From positions 1 to 53,557 of the forward strand of contig CACWVN010000004.1 in assembly GCA_902764285.1 (NCBI GenBank): a stretch of DNA of 53,557 bases, given 5' to 3'. The position numbers and the translations under genes were made by a program. The notes beneath the pieces were generated by a model that made no database searches, was not told the DNA's origin, and saw nothing but the letters and a program-made list of their open reading frames with translations. Below are positions 33,139-41,076 of this stretch, piece by piece (position 1 is the first letter of the stretch; every line of letters starts with the position of its first letter). Source of the DNA: an uncultured Eubacteriales bacterium. GTDB taxonomy: Bacteria; Bacillota; Clostridia; Christensenellales; Aristaeellaceae.

Positions 33139-34416
33139 CTATCGGCTCTGCTCCGCCAGATTCAGCTGGCCGGCCTTGCGCTGCTGGGCGCTGCGCCAGG
33201 CGTACATGATCAGCGCCACGGCGATGACGCCGTAGGACAGGAACGCGCGGAAGTATTCGCCCACGGCGGAATCGCCGAACAGCGCCGATGCGGCGCTCTG
33301 GGCCGTGATGAACAGCGAATGGAACAGGAACGTGCCCACCATCGCCTGCAGGTTCGTGGCCCGGTCGATGGACGCGCCGCCCACCAGGATGGCCGCGCCG
33401 GCGTACAGGCCCACCTGCTCGTGCGCGGCGTAGGTCTGGAACGTGCCGATGCCGTCAGACTGCATGAACACGATCTGGCCCCAGCCGGCCAGCACGGTGG
33501 AGATCATGATGGCGATCACGCGGGTGCGGTCCACGTTGATGCCGGAGGCGTTGGCCACGGTCTGGCTCTGGCCCACGGCGCGGAACTTCTGGCCCAGGCG
33601 CGTGCGCATGATCGTGGAATTGAACAGGCACAGCAGCAGGATCAGCATCCAGGTCACCAGCGGCAGCTTGATCACGCGCCCGTGGGTGCCGTTGAAGATC
33701 GCCGCGATGGGCGGAATGCTGAATACGCCCGCGAGGACCGCCGACAGCGCCAGCGTGACGGCCAGCCGCTTGACGGAGATCTTCTTCAGGAGGTACTGAA
33801 CCACCGCGGCGCACGCCAGCGCGCCGGCGATGATGTACAGCGCCGTCAGGAAGGGGATGTGGGCGATGCCGTCGATGGCGGTGTACAGGCCCACCTTGCC
33901 GGTCAGGTTCAGCGTGTTCTGCACGCCCGACGCGCCCACGATGGTCACGTTGTCGTTCAGCGGGATGATGGTGCCGAAGATGAACAGGAACAGCAGCTGA
34001 TAGGCGCCGTTGGCGAAGTAGCCCAGGATCAGCGAGCCGATGGTCTCCTGGCCCTTCATCTTGTTCAGCAGCTTGCCGATCAGCAGCCCGAAGAACGCGG
34101 CCAGGGGCAGCGTGATGGCCGCCGCCAGCAGAATGCCCGGCGCGCCGGTTACACCCCAGTTGATCGTCAGCAGCAGGGCGATCTGCGCTGCCATGGCGCC
34201 GATGGTGATGGCGAAGTTGATGCCCATGCCGGCGATGATCGGTATGATCAGCGCCAGCACGATAAACGCGTTGCGGTTCAGGCGCAGCAGCAGCTGGCTG
34301 GCGACGTAATTGATATCCAGCCCGGAAACGACGATGAACAGCGCGCTCAGCGCGATGAACAGGTAAGTTACCGCGTATTTGCTGACGTGCGCCAGGGCCT
34401 TGTTCTGATTATTCAC
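33139..34416 (-). CDS. ABC transporter permease 2 of the DUF3798 system
   Basis: 425 residues from a GTG at 34416, chosen because GGAGG lies eight bases upstream; the frame overlaps the previous gene's stop by eight bases. About ten membrane helices match the BPD_transp_2 family (RbsC/BmpA-associated): GMGINFAITIGAMAAQIALL, the coupling region TRLGQKFRAVGQSQTVANAS followed by GINVDRTRVIA, and LYAGAAILVGGASIDRATN. It pairs with the larger permease next to it. The solute is unknown; BmpA-type relatives take up nucleosides and sugars. Confidence 0.88.
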   Translation of the reverse strand: MNNQNKALAHVSKYAVTYLFIALSALFIVVSGLDINYVASQLLLRLNRNAFIVLALIIPIIAGMGINFAITIGAMAAQIALLLTINWGVTGAPGILLAAAITLPLAAFFGLLIGKLLNKMKGQETIGSLILGYFANGAYQLLFLFIFGTIIPLNDNVTIVGASGVQNTLNLTGKVGLYTAIDGIAHIPFLTALYIIAGALACAAVVQYLLKKISVKRLAVTLALSAVLAGVFSIPPIAAIFNGTHGRVIKLPLVTWMLILLLCLFNSTIMRTRLGQKFRAVGQSQTVANASGINVDRTRVIAIMISTVLAGWGQIVFMQSDGIGTFQTYAAHEQVGLYAGAAILVGGASIDRATNLQAMVGTFLFHSLFITAQSAASALFGDSAVGEYFRAFLSYGVIAVALIMYAWRSAQQRKAGQLNLAEQSR

Positions 34417-36685
34417 GACGGCCACCTCCACTCTGCGTCAGGGCATACAGTATGATGCCGTTGGAAATCATGATTCGCATGACCTCGCTCAAGCCGCCGC
34501 CGGACAGCACGGAATTGGCGATCTGCTGGCCGAACACCAGCACGCCCTCGAACAGGAACACGCCGATCAGCACGTGGCTGACCTTCGCCTTCGATACAGT
34601 GGCGCCGCCGATCAGTATGGCGCTGGAGGCGATGAAGCCCAGCTGGCGCGGCGCGGTGTACAGCTGCGCGTAGCCGAAGGCCTGGGAATAGATCACGATG
34701 CCCAGCGCGGCGATCATCGTGGACAGCACCGTGCCCACCGTGCGCATGCGGTTGACGTTGATGCCGCTGGCTTCGGCGAAGCGGGGGTTGGAGCCCGCGG
34801 CCGTCATGGCGATGCCGGTGCGGGAGCGGGAGAACAGCCACATGATCCCGCAGCACACGCCCAGGAACAGCAGGCCGCCCGTGGGCACCTTAATGCCGAG
34901 CACCTTGAAGGCCAGGAAGTTATCCAGCAGATGGGCGAAGCTGCCCAGCAGGCTGTGGGTGACGCGCAGGCCGTGGCCGCTCAGCAGCCAGATGATCTTC
35001 GGGTTGTTGAAGGGCAGCATCATCCATCCGATGCACATCAGCGAGACGAAGGAGAAGCCCACGTAGGTGGAGATCGTCATTTCGTTGCCCTTCATGCGGT
35101 TCAGCAGCTTGGAATAGGCCCAGCCCAGGGGCAGGGAGATCAGCGCGCCGCTTAAGCAGGCGAACAGCATGGCGAGGAAGCCCGTCATGTTGAACTGCAG
35201 CGACAGCACGATGCCCATCAGGCCCGAAATGCAGCCGATGGTCATGCCCATGTTCAGGCCGATGCCGCACTGGATGCCCGGCATCATGGCCAGTACCAGC
35301 ACGCCGTACATCGTCATGCGCTCCAGCACGTTGCCCAGCATCATGCGGACGCTGATGTTGTACAGCTCTGCCAGCAGGCACAGGTAGATGAAGAACAGCG
35401 TGATGATGGTGCGCGGCACGCCGAAGCGGGCGGTCAGCGTCTCCCAGAACAGCATGACCAGCGCCAGCAGCAGCAGCGCGATGCCGCCCAGCAGCAGCGC
35501 CTCGGCCTTGGAAGCCAGCTTCAGCGTGTTGGCCGCGCCGCCCGAAAGGACGCGATCGGCCTTCTGCGCCATGTAGGCTTCATAGCGCGCGGTGAAATCC
35601 AGGCTGCCGGGCCAGATCACCTTTTCGATGTCGGCCCGCAGCGTATCCTGCAGCTTGCCGGTCAGGCTGCCCAGGTCGGGGATGATGGTTACCAGCTGGG
35701 CGTCCAGCGCCTGGAAGGCCTCTTCGTTGTCCTGCTGTTCCTTGGCCAGCTCCGCGCTCGGCGCGAAGTAGGCGTAATCCACCTGGGTTTCGCTCACGGG
35801 TTCCACGCCCTCTTCGGAGGCCTGAGCTTCCGGCAGGGGCTCGCCGCTCTCCGCGGCCGCGACGTATTCCGCCGCCTTTTCCAGCAGCGCATCCTTGAAG
35901 CGCTCGTTTTCCGCCAGCTCCGGCAGCTCCGCCGTCAGCTTCTCCCACAGGGCGTCGCCCTGCAGACCGGCGTATTCGGACCAGTCGGCGATGCCGCCGG
36001 TCATCATCGTGGTCAGCTGCTCCTGCAGCTCGGCGTCCTGCCGGGCCTGCTGGGCGGCGGCCATGTCGCGGGCCAGCTTTACGAAGCCGGGGCGCAGGTG
36101 CGCGTTGGCTTCGTCCTTCAGCGCCGGGGACGTTTCGGCCAGGGCGCTGATCACGGCATCGTCGTCCGCGCCTTCCGCGGCCACGGCGGTCCAGTCGGAG
36201 ATGCCTTCCACCAGTTCCAGATAGATATCGGAATAGACCGCGCGCTCCGCGCTCTCCAGCTTACCGGAGGTCGCCAGCACGGCCTCGAAGCCCTCGATGG
36301 CGCTTTCCAGCGCGGCCTCGTCTTCCACGGCGGGATTGCTGTACAGCTTTTCCGCTTCGATGCGGGCGGCGCTCATGGCCTCATCGCAGATGCTGTTGAC
36401 TTCATCCAGTCCGCGCTTGCGGAAGTTCTTGTCCGCGCGCAGCTCCTTCAGCTTTTCCGCGCGGGCCGTCTGGGCGATATTTTCTACCAGGCCTTCGGTG
36501 GCCGCGTGCAGCACCGCGCTGTCGCGCATCTTGTCCAGGTTGGCCCGGGTGGACGCGCTGCCCCGCAGGATATATCCCGCGACGGCCCCGATCAGCAGGA
36601 TGCCGGCCAGGACGAACAGCACAATCGACAGGTAAAAGCGATTGCCGCGCTTTGCCGCGCCCTTGCCTTCAAGGCGTTCGCTCAT
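34409..36685 (-). CDS. ABC transporter permease 1 with long extracytoplasmic insertion
   Basis: 758 residues, about twice the usual size. Membrane helix 1 (about 18-40) is followed by about 355 hydrophilic, helical residues (41-395) that should lie outside the membrane. An ordinary BPD_transp_2 permease core fills 397 to the end (GIGLNMGMTIGCISGLMGIV, then SNPRFAEASGINVNRMRTVG and LGFIASSAILIGGATVSKAK). The extra domain contains two related stretches, GISDWTAVAAEGADDDAVIS (161-180) and GIADWSEYAGLQGDALWEKL (231-250), which suggests internal duplication. It may contact the binding protein. The start ATG overlaps the ATPase stop (ATGA). Confidence 0.88.
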   Translation of the reverse strand: MSERLEGKGAAKRGNRFYLSIVLFVLAGILLIGAVAGYILRGSASTRANLDKMRDSAVLHAATEGLVENIAQTARAEKLKELRADKNFRKRGLDEVNSICDEAMSAARIEAEKLYSNPAVEDEAALESAIEGFEAVLATSGKLESAERAVYSDIYLELVEGISDWTAVAAEGADDDAVISALAETSPALKDEANAHLRPGFVKLARDMAAAQQARQDAELQEQLTTMMTGGIADWSEYAGLQGDALWEKLTAELPELAENERFKDALLEKAAEYVAAAESGEPLPEAQASEEGVEPVSETQVDYAYFAPSAELAKEQQDNEEAFQALDAQLVTIIPDLGSLTGKLQDTLRADIEKVIWPGSLDFTARYEAYMAQKADRVLSGGAANTLKLASKAEALLLGGIALLLLALVMLFWETLTARFGVPRTIITLFFIYLCLLAELYNISVRMMLGNVLERMTMYGVLVLAMMPGIQCGIGLNMGMTIGCISGLMGIVLSLQFNMTGFLAMLFACLSGALISLPLGWAYSKLLNRMKGNEMTISTYVGFSFVSLMCIGWMMLPFNNPKIIWLLSGHGLRVTHSLLGSFAHLLDNFLAFKVLGIKVPTGGLLFLGVCCGIMWLFSRSRTGIAMTAAGSNPRFAEASGINVNRMRTVGTVLSTMIAALGIVIYSQAFGYAQLYTAPRQLGFIASSAILIGGATVSKAKVSHVLIGVFLFEGVLVFGQQIANSVLSGGGLSEVMRIMISNGIILYALTQSGGGRRE

Positions 36686-38274
36686 GCCGATTCACCTTCC
36701 TTTATTTTCTTTCCGGACATCGCCAGGCCGAACGCGGTATCCGAGGCGTCCGCCGTCAGGATATCCACCACCTTGCCCTCGGCGACGATGGCGATTCGAT
36801 CGCAAATGCTCCTCAGTTCCTGCAGCTCGGACGACACCATCACGATGGTCATGCCCTGCTCGCGGTTCAGCTTCACCAGCGTCTCCAGCACCAGCTGCTT
36901 GGCGCCGATGTCGATGCCGCGGGTGGGCTCGGACACGAACAGGAATTTCGGCTTCATCGCCAGCGCGCGGGCCACGCAGACCTTCTGCTGGTTGCCGCCG
37001 GACAGCGTGCCCACCGGCTGGGCCGGGGAAGTGCAGCGGATGTCCAGCTCGCGGATCATCTCCTCGGCGTACCTGCGGATGGCGCCGGTGTCCTTCTGGC
37101 GCAGGAAGTGCTTCATGAAATCGCCGTGCACCTGCATGGCGGTAAAGGCGATGTTGTCCTCGATGGACTGATCCAGCAGCAGGCCCACGCCCCGGCGGTC
37201 CTCGCTGACCATCGCCAGGCCGGCCTTCAGCGCCGCGCCGGCACCGCCCAGGGCGATCTTCTTGCCCTCAAAAGTGACCTCGCCCATAGCCTCGTACAGG
37301 CCCATGACGCCGTTGGGAATGCCGATCTTGCCCTGGCCGGCCAGCCCGCCGACGCCCAGGATCTCGCCCTCGCGCACGTCCAGATCCACGCCGCGGACGA
37401 CCTCGCCGGGCATATTCACCCAGAGGTTCCGGATGCTCATGGCGATGCCGCTTTTGAGCTCCTTTTCGCGCCGGGCGACGTGGATCACGCCTTCGCTGCC
37501 GCGGCCGATCATCAGCCCGGCCAGCTGTTCCGGCGTGGTTTCGGCCTTGGCGACCGTGGTCACCAGCGTGCCGTCGCGCAGGATGGTGATGGTGTTGGCG
37601 GCGTCCATCACCTCGTCCAGGCGGTGGGTGATGAATATGATGGCGATGCCCTGGGCGGCGATCTTTTTCATCACCCCCAGCAGCTGCTGCGCTTCGCTCT
37701 CCGTCAGCACGGCGGTGGGCTCGTCAAACACCAGCAGCTTCATGCCGGATTTGTCGATCTCGCGGGCGATTTCGATGAACTGCATGTGGCCGATGGGCAG
37801 TCCGCTGACCAGCGTGTATTCTTCGATGTTCATGCCCACAGCGTCCAGCGCCTTGCGCGCGTCCGCGGACATGGCTTCGCGATTCATGAATTCCAGATCC
37901 TTGCCCAGCACGCGGCTCACCGGCCAGGGGCGGGTGATTTCGCGGTTCAGCTTGATGTTGTCCGTCACGCTGAAGCCGGGGATCAGCATGAATTCCTGGT
38001 GGACCATGCCGATGCCCTTTTCCATGGCGTCCATGGGGGAGGCGATGTTGACCTTCTGCCCGTCGAATATCACTTCGCCCTCGAAGCCGCCGGTGGAATG
38101 GATCACCGGCATGCCGAACAGGACGTTCATCAGCGTGGATTTGCCCGCGCCGTTTTCGCCCAGCAGCGCGTGAATTTCGCCGGGGCGGATGCGCAGCGTC
38201 ACGTCCTTCAGCACCGCGTTTGAACCGTACATCTTGGTGATGTGGTTCATTTCCAGTATAAATTCGTTTGCCAA
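36682..38274 (-). CDS. Tandem-domain ABC ATPase of the DUF3798 system
   Basis: About 530 residues from a TTG at 38274, chosen because AAGGAG lies nine bases upstream; an ATG eight codons later lacks a site. Two ATPase domains as in RbsA/MglA: the first with LLGENGAGKSTLMNVLFG, Walker B LLVFDEPTAVLTESE and HRLDEVMD; the second with a degenerate P-loop (GGLAGQGKIGIPNG), LSGGNQQKVCVARAL and FLFVSEPTRGIDIGAKQLVL. In the second Walker B, Ser replaces the usual Asp-like position before Glu. It energises import by the two permeases downstream, with which it overlaps. Confidence 0.93.
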   Translation of the reverse strand: MANEFILEMNHITKMYGSNAVLKDVTLRIRPGEIHALLGENGAGKSTLMNVLFGMPVIHSTGGFEGEVIFDGQKVNIASPMDAMEKGIGMVHQEFMLIPGFSVTDNIKLNREITRPWPVSRVLGKDLEFMNREAMSADARKALDAVGMNIEEYTLVSGLPIGHMQFIEIAREIDKSGMKLLVFDEPTAVLTESEAQQLLGVMKKIAAQGIAIIFITHRLDEVMDAANTITILRDGTLVTTVAKAETTPEQLAGLMIGRGSEGVIHVARREKELKSGIAMSIRNLWVNMPGEVVRGVDLDVREGEILGVGGLAGQGKIGIPNGVMGLYEAMGEVTFEGKKIALGGAGAALKAGLAMVSEDRRGVGLLLDQSIEDNIAFTAMQVHGDFMKHFLRQKDTGAIRRYAEEMIRELDIRCTSPAQPVGTLSGGNQQKVCVARALAMKPKFLFVSEPTRGIDIGAKQLVLETLVKLNREQGMTIVMVSSELQELRSICDRIAIVAEGKVVDILTADASDTAFGLAMSGKKIKEGESA

Positions 38275-38633
38275 CAGCCACAACTCCTTCCCGCGATCCC
38301 CGCGGGGACGGCGGATGATTTGGTACATAAGATACGGCGCCGTGCGGGTGCGCAGCGCCGTGAGTGGTTTTTCCGACGCACGCCGCCGGGTGTGGCCGGC
38401 CGCGTCCATCGGGGAAACCGCTCGTTCGCGCGCGGGCGCGCAAGGCTTCCCGAGAACGGGATCTCGAAAACTCAACTTTTCCGCATACCTTACTTCGGAA
38501 ATCCCGTAAAACAAGGCTTTCTGAATTGCCAAAGCCCTCAATGCAGGGCTTTTCGAAGTTGTCAGAAACGGAAAAGGGCCGTCCGGAACGCCGGAAGCCG
38601 GTGTCCCGGACAGCCCTTTATACCATCGGGGGA
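38275..38633 (-). other. 359-base leader between binding-protein and ATPase genes
   Basis: On the minus strand it starts with an intrinsic terminator (38572-38616), then a second hairpin, AAAGCCCT/AGGGCTTT (38531-38552), then about 250 bases with no recognisable gene. The ATPase frame stays open through it but lacks a ribosome site or family similarity. Best read as an attenuated spacer that lowers transporter expression relative to the binding protein. Confidence 0.55.
38572..38616 (-). terminator. Internal terminator after the DUF3798 gene
   Basis: Minus strand: GGGCTGTCCGG (38606-38616) pairs with CCGGACGGCCC (38576-38586, one mismatch-like G-T), followed by TTTT. Confidence 0.8.
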
Positions 38634-39773
38634 TTAATCGAGATAATCCGCGAAGTCGATGGGCTCCAGAGCGATGAGCAGATAGTTCGGATACTCATTG
38701 CCGGAAGCGTCGACATAGGTGCCCAGCTCGATCTCGCCGCCCGCCGCATTGGCGAAGCACTGGTTCAGCACGTCCATATCCACCTTGCCGTTGGTCTTGC
38801 CCTCGGCATAGGCGACGGCGTACTCGAAGCCGGCGTTGATCATGGACATGTTCACCGGCAGGCTCCAGGTGGAGAAGCGGTTCACGGCGTCATGCTCGTT
38901 CAGGTAGGTCGCCAGGTTCTTGATGGCGCCTTCGATATCGCCGTAGGTGGCGGTCAGGCCGAAGGCCTCCTGGAAGCCGTGATAGGGGCTGGGGCAGCAG
39001 GGCAGCGCATAGTAGGCGTCGGGCTCGTTCACGATCGCCTGCTGCAGGGCCACCTGCAGGCCGCAGTTGGTGCAGTAGAAGCAGACCTTCTTGCCGGCAT
39101 ACTCCTGCATGACCTTCGGGATATCTTCCAGCACGGCCGCCTGAGCGCCGGACATGCCCGCGTCACCGGTGGGATCGGGGCAGTCGCGCTCGACGAACTC
39201 GATGCCATAGCCTTCCGCGGTGGCCTTCATGGCGTCGCGCTTGGCAACGATGGTCTCATAGGACAGATGGCGCGCGAAGCTGTAGTGCACCAGCACTTCG
39301 CAGCCCCACTGGCTGGCCAGGTCGGCAACCTGATAGCCGCAGCCGATCTCGTCGTTGGCCAGAACGATGTCGGACACAGCGGAGATGTCGGCGGGATCCT
39401 CGGCGGGAACGCCGGAGATCAGCAGGATGTCATCGCGGCCCATTTCGCCCTTGATCTGGGTGAAAGCGGCGGTCGCGCCCTGCACGGCCTGCACGAAGAT
39501 GATGGCCTTGACGTCGGGATCGCTGGCGAAGGCAATCAGCTTGGAGATGGTGGTCTCAACCTCAGAGGAGAAGGCATCGGGATAGGTGTCGTGGAGAACC
39601 ACGCCGGGATACTGTTCCGCCAGGGAAGTGGCGGCATAGTATTCTTCCTCACCCTGAGAGGTGGTGCCGGTCATAATGGCGATTTTGTAGGCGGGCGTCG
39701 CGTCAGCCATCGCCACGGTGCACAGACCGACGATCATCATCGCGGCCATGAGCAGTGCGAGCAGTTTCTTCAT
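38634..39773 (-). CDS. DUF3798 substrate-binding-like protein
   Basis: 379 residues with a signal peptide (about 1-24, AMA before D). The mature start YKIAIMTGTTSQGEEEYYAA is the hallmark of DUF3798, a periplasmic-binding-like fold. IIFVQAVQGATAAFTQIK, LISGVPAEDPADISAVSDIV and VLVHYSFARHLSYETIVAKR are also typical. Cys 208-type and a CTNC/CC cluster (VCFYCTNCGLQV, YYALPCCPSPYHGF) may bind metal or form disulfides. It should capture the solute for the ATPase and two permeases downstream. The ligand is unknown. AAGGAGG lies before the ATG. Confidence 0.9.
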   Translation of the reverse strand: MKKLLALLMAAMMIVGLCTVAMADATPAYKIAIMTGTTSQGEEEYYAATSLAEQYPGVVLHDTYPDAFSSEVETTISKLIAFASDPDVKAIIFVQAVQGATAAFTQIKGEMGRDDILLISGVPAEDPADISAVSDIVLANDEIGCGYQVADLASQWGCEVLVHYSFARHLSYETIVAKRDAMKATAEGYGIEFVERDCPDPTGDAGMSGAQAAVLEDIPKVMQEYAGKKVCFYCTNCGLQVALQQAIVNEPDAYYALPCCPSPYHGFQEAFGLTATYGDIEGAIKNLATYLNEHDAVNRFSTWSLPVNMSMINAGFEYAVAYAEGKTNGKVDMDVLNQCFANAAGGEIELGTYVDASGNEYPNYLLIALEPIDFADYLD

Positions 39774-39818
39774 GGTATTACCTCCTTGAATTGTTCCGCA
39801 TTTTCATACGTTGCATAA

Positions 39819-39847
39819 ATTATAACGTCTGACAGGCAGACTGTCAA
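39819..39847 (-). promoter_or_regulatory. Consensus promoter with operator-like palindrome in its spacer
   Basis: Minus strand: perfect TTGACA (39842-39847), 17-base spacer, perfect TATAAT (39819-39824). GTCTG-N5-CAGAC (39827-39841) fills the spacer, an ideal repressor position. Confidence 0.88.
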
Positions 39848-39914
39848 GCGCTTTGCCGCATAAAGACTGTTATTTTGCAACTTTCCGTTCGCCTTATTCA
39901 TTTTTGACGCCGCG

Positions 39915-40352
39915 TCATTCAGTCGGCGGCGCGGGAATGTTCGGGTTTTCCCCGCGGCCGACGGCCTGCGCGGCGGGGAAAAACGCCCGATAGGCGTCGT
40001 AGCCGGTGTGCACGCCCGCTTCTTCATCGTAGCTGAGCAGGGCGTGGAACGGCTCCAGCGACCGCGCGGGGCTGAACCCCTTTCGCCGCAGGTCGAGATA
40101 GGCGTCGATCGTCTCCTTTCGCGCGGCGATCAGTATCCATTCCCAGCGGTCCGCCTCCGGCATATCCGCGTTGAGCTCGTGATGGTGCACCAGCCCGTGT
40201 TTTTCGATGATCCCGCAGGCCTCCGCGCCGTACTGCCCGTATTCGCCGGGCTGCAGCGGCGGCGACAGCGCCAGCCGCTTGCAGCCGCCCGCCACGCACT
40301 CGGAAAAGGCCGTGATCATCCCCATGATAAACGAACGCTTGTCGTAACCCAT
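39915..40352 (-). CDS. Conserved-looking cytoplasmic protein, unknown function
   Basis: 145 residues, not recognised. No signal peptide or membrane helix. It is rich in aromatic, Cys and His residues: ITAFSECVAGGCKRLALSPP, YGAEACGIIEKHGLVHHHEL, and MPEADRWEWILIAARKETID. The two Cys in CVAGGC and the HHH cluster could bind a metal or cofactor, but this is only suggestive. The good AGGAGG site and the promoter at 40385-40413 argue it is real. It is divergent from the flavodoxin gene, and the 153-base region between them carries both promoters. Confidence 0.7.
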   Translation of the reverse strand: MGYDKRSFIMGMITAFSECVAGGCKRLALSPPLQPGEYGQYGAEACGIIEKHGLVHHHELNADMPEADRWEWILIAARKETIDAYLDLRRKGFSPARSLEPFHALLSYDEEAGVHTGYDAYRAFFPAAQAVGRGENPNIPAPPTE

Positions 40353-40384
40353 GCCGTTCCTCCTGAACCAGATTTTTCCTATCT

Positions 40385-40413
40385 ATTATAGGAGAACCCG
40401 GACCCGATGTCAA
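40385..40413 (-). promoter_or_regulatory. Consensus promoter of the unknown 145-residue gene
   Basis: Minus strand: TTGACA (40408-40413), 17-base spacer, TATAAT (40385-40390), both perfect. Confidence 0.88.
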
Positions 40414-40433
40414 CGCGCCGCGGCCCGCGGGGC

Positions 40434-40462
40434 TTGAACCGCGGCGCGGACTGTGATATGAT
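40434..40462 (+). promoter_or_regulatory. Promoter of the flavodoxin gene
   Basis: -35 TTGAAC (40434-40439), 17-base spacer, -10 TATGAT (40457-40462). Confidence 0.75.
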
Positions 40463-40504
40463 GAAAAGGGCCGTCAAATAGACCGTTCCGGGAGGCTGAA
40501 TCCG

Positions 40505-41005
40505 ATGAAGGACCTGATTGTGTATTATTCCCTCGAGGGCAACACCGATTTCGCCGCGAAGCGGATCGCGGCCGGCACCGGCGCCGATCTGCTGCGCCTT
40601 GAGCCGGTCAGGGAATACCCGAGGAAAGGCTTCCGCAAGTTCCTCTGGGGCGGCAAGAGCGCCGTCATGGCGGAGACGCCCCGGCTGCAGCCCTACAGCG
40701 TCCGCCCGGAGGCGTACGATCGCGTGATCTTCGGGTTTCCCGTGTGGGCGGGCAACGTGACGCCGCCCATCCGCAGCTTCATCCGGGAAAACGACCTTTC
40801 CGGCAGGCGGTTCGCCGCCTTTGCCTGCGAAAGCGGCGCGGGCGCGGAGAAGGCCTTCGGAAAGCTGAAGGCGTGCCTGGGAACGGAGGCGCTGGACGCG
40901 GAATTGATCCTGATCGATCCGAAGGACAGGCCCAGCGCCGAGAACGACCGCAGGATCGCCGATTTCTGCGAAGCGCTCCGGGCTGCGCACTGCGAGGAAG
41001 CGTGA
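40505..41005 (+). CDS. Flavodoxin-family protein
   Basis: 166 residues. The FMN phosphate loop is YYSLEGNTDFAAKRIA (about residues 7-22). The isoalloxazine-contact regions are VIFGFPVWAGNVTPP and FACESGAGAEKAFGKL. Spacing is that of flavodoxin_4-like proteins (often called flavodoxin or NAD(P)H-dependent oxidoreductase). A cytoplasmic one- or two-electron carrier is likely; the partner is unknown. GGGAGG precedes the ATG, and a strong terminator follows. Confidence 0.9.
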   Translation: MKDLIVYYSLEGNTDFAAKRIAAGTGADLLRLEPVREYPRKGFRKFLWGGKSAVMAETPRLQPYSVRPEAYDRVIFGFPVWAGNVTPPIRSFIRENDLSGRRFAAFACESGAGAEKAFGKLKACLGTEALDAELILIDPKDRPSAENDRRIADFCEALRAAHCEEA

Positions 41006-41033
41006 CGGAAACGCGGATTTCCCGATTCGACGT

Positions 41034-41070
41034 AAAAAGGGGACTGAATACGCTATTCAGTCCCCTTTTT
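41034..41070. terminator. Bidirectional terminator between flavodoxin and clpX
   Basis: GGGGACTGAATA pairs perfectly with TATTCAGTCCCC around CGC, with AAAAA and TTTTTTT on the two sides. Confidence 0.95.
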
Positions 41071-41076
41071 TTCACC

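Noticed and set aside
38275..38541. N-terminal extension of the ABC ATPase up to an ATG at 38541
   Set aside because: The extension is Arg-rich with no family similarity, and the ribosome site lies just before the TTG at 38274.
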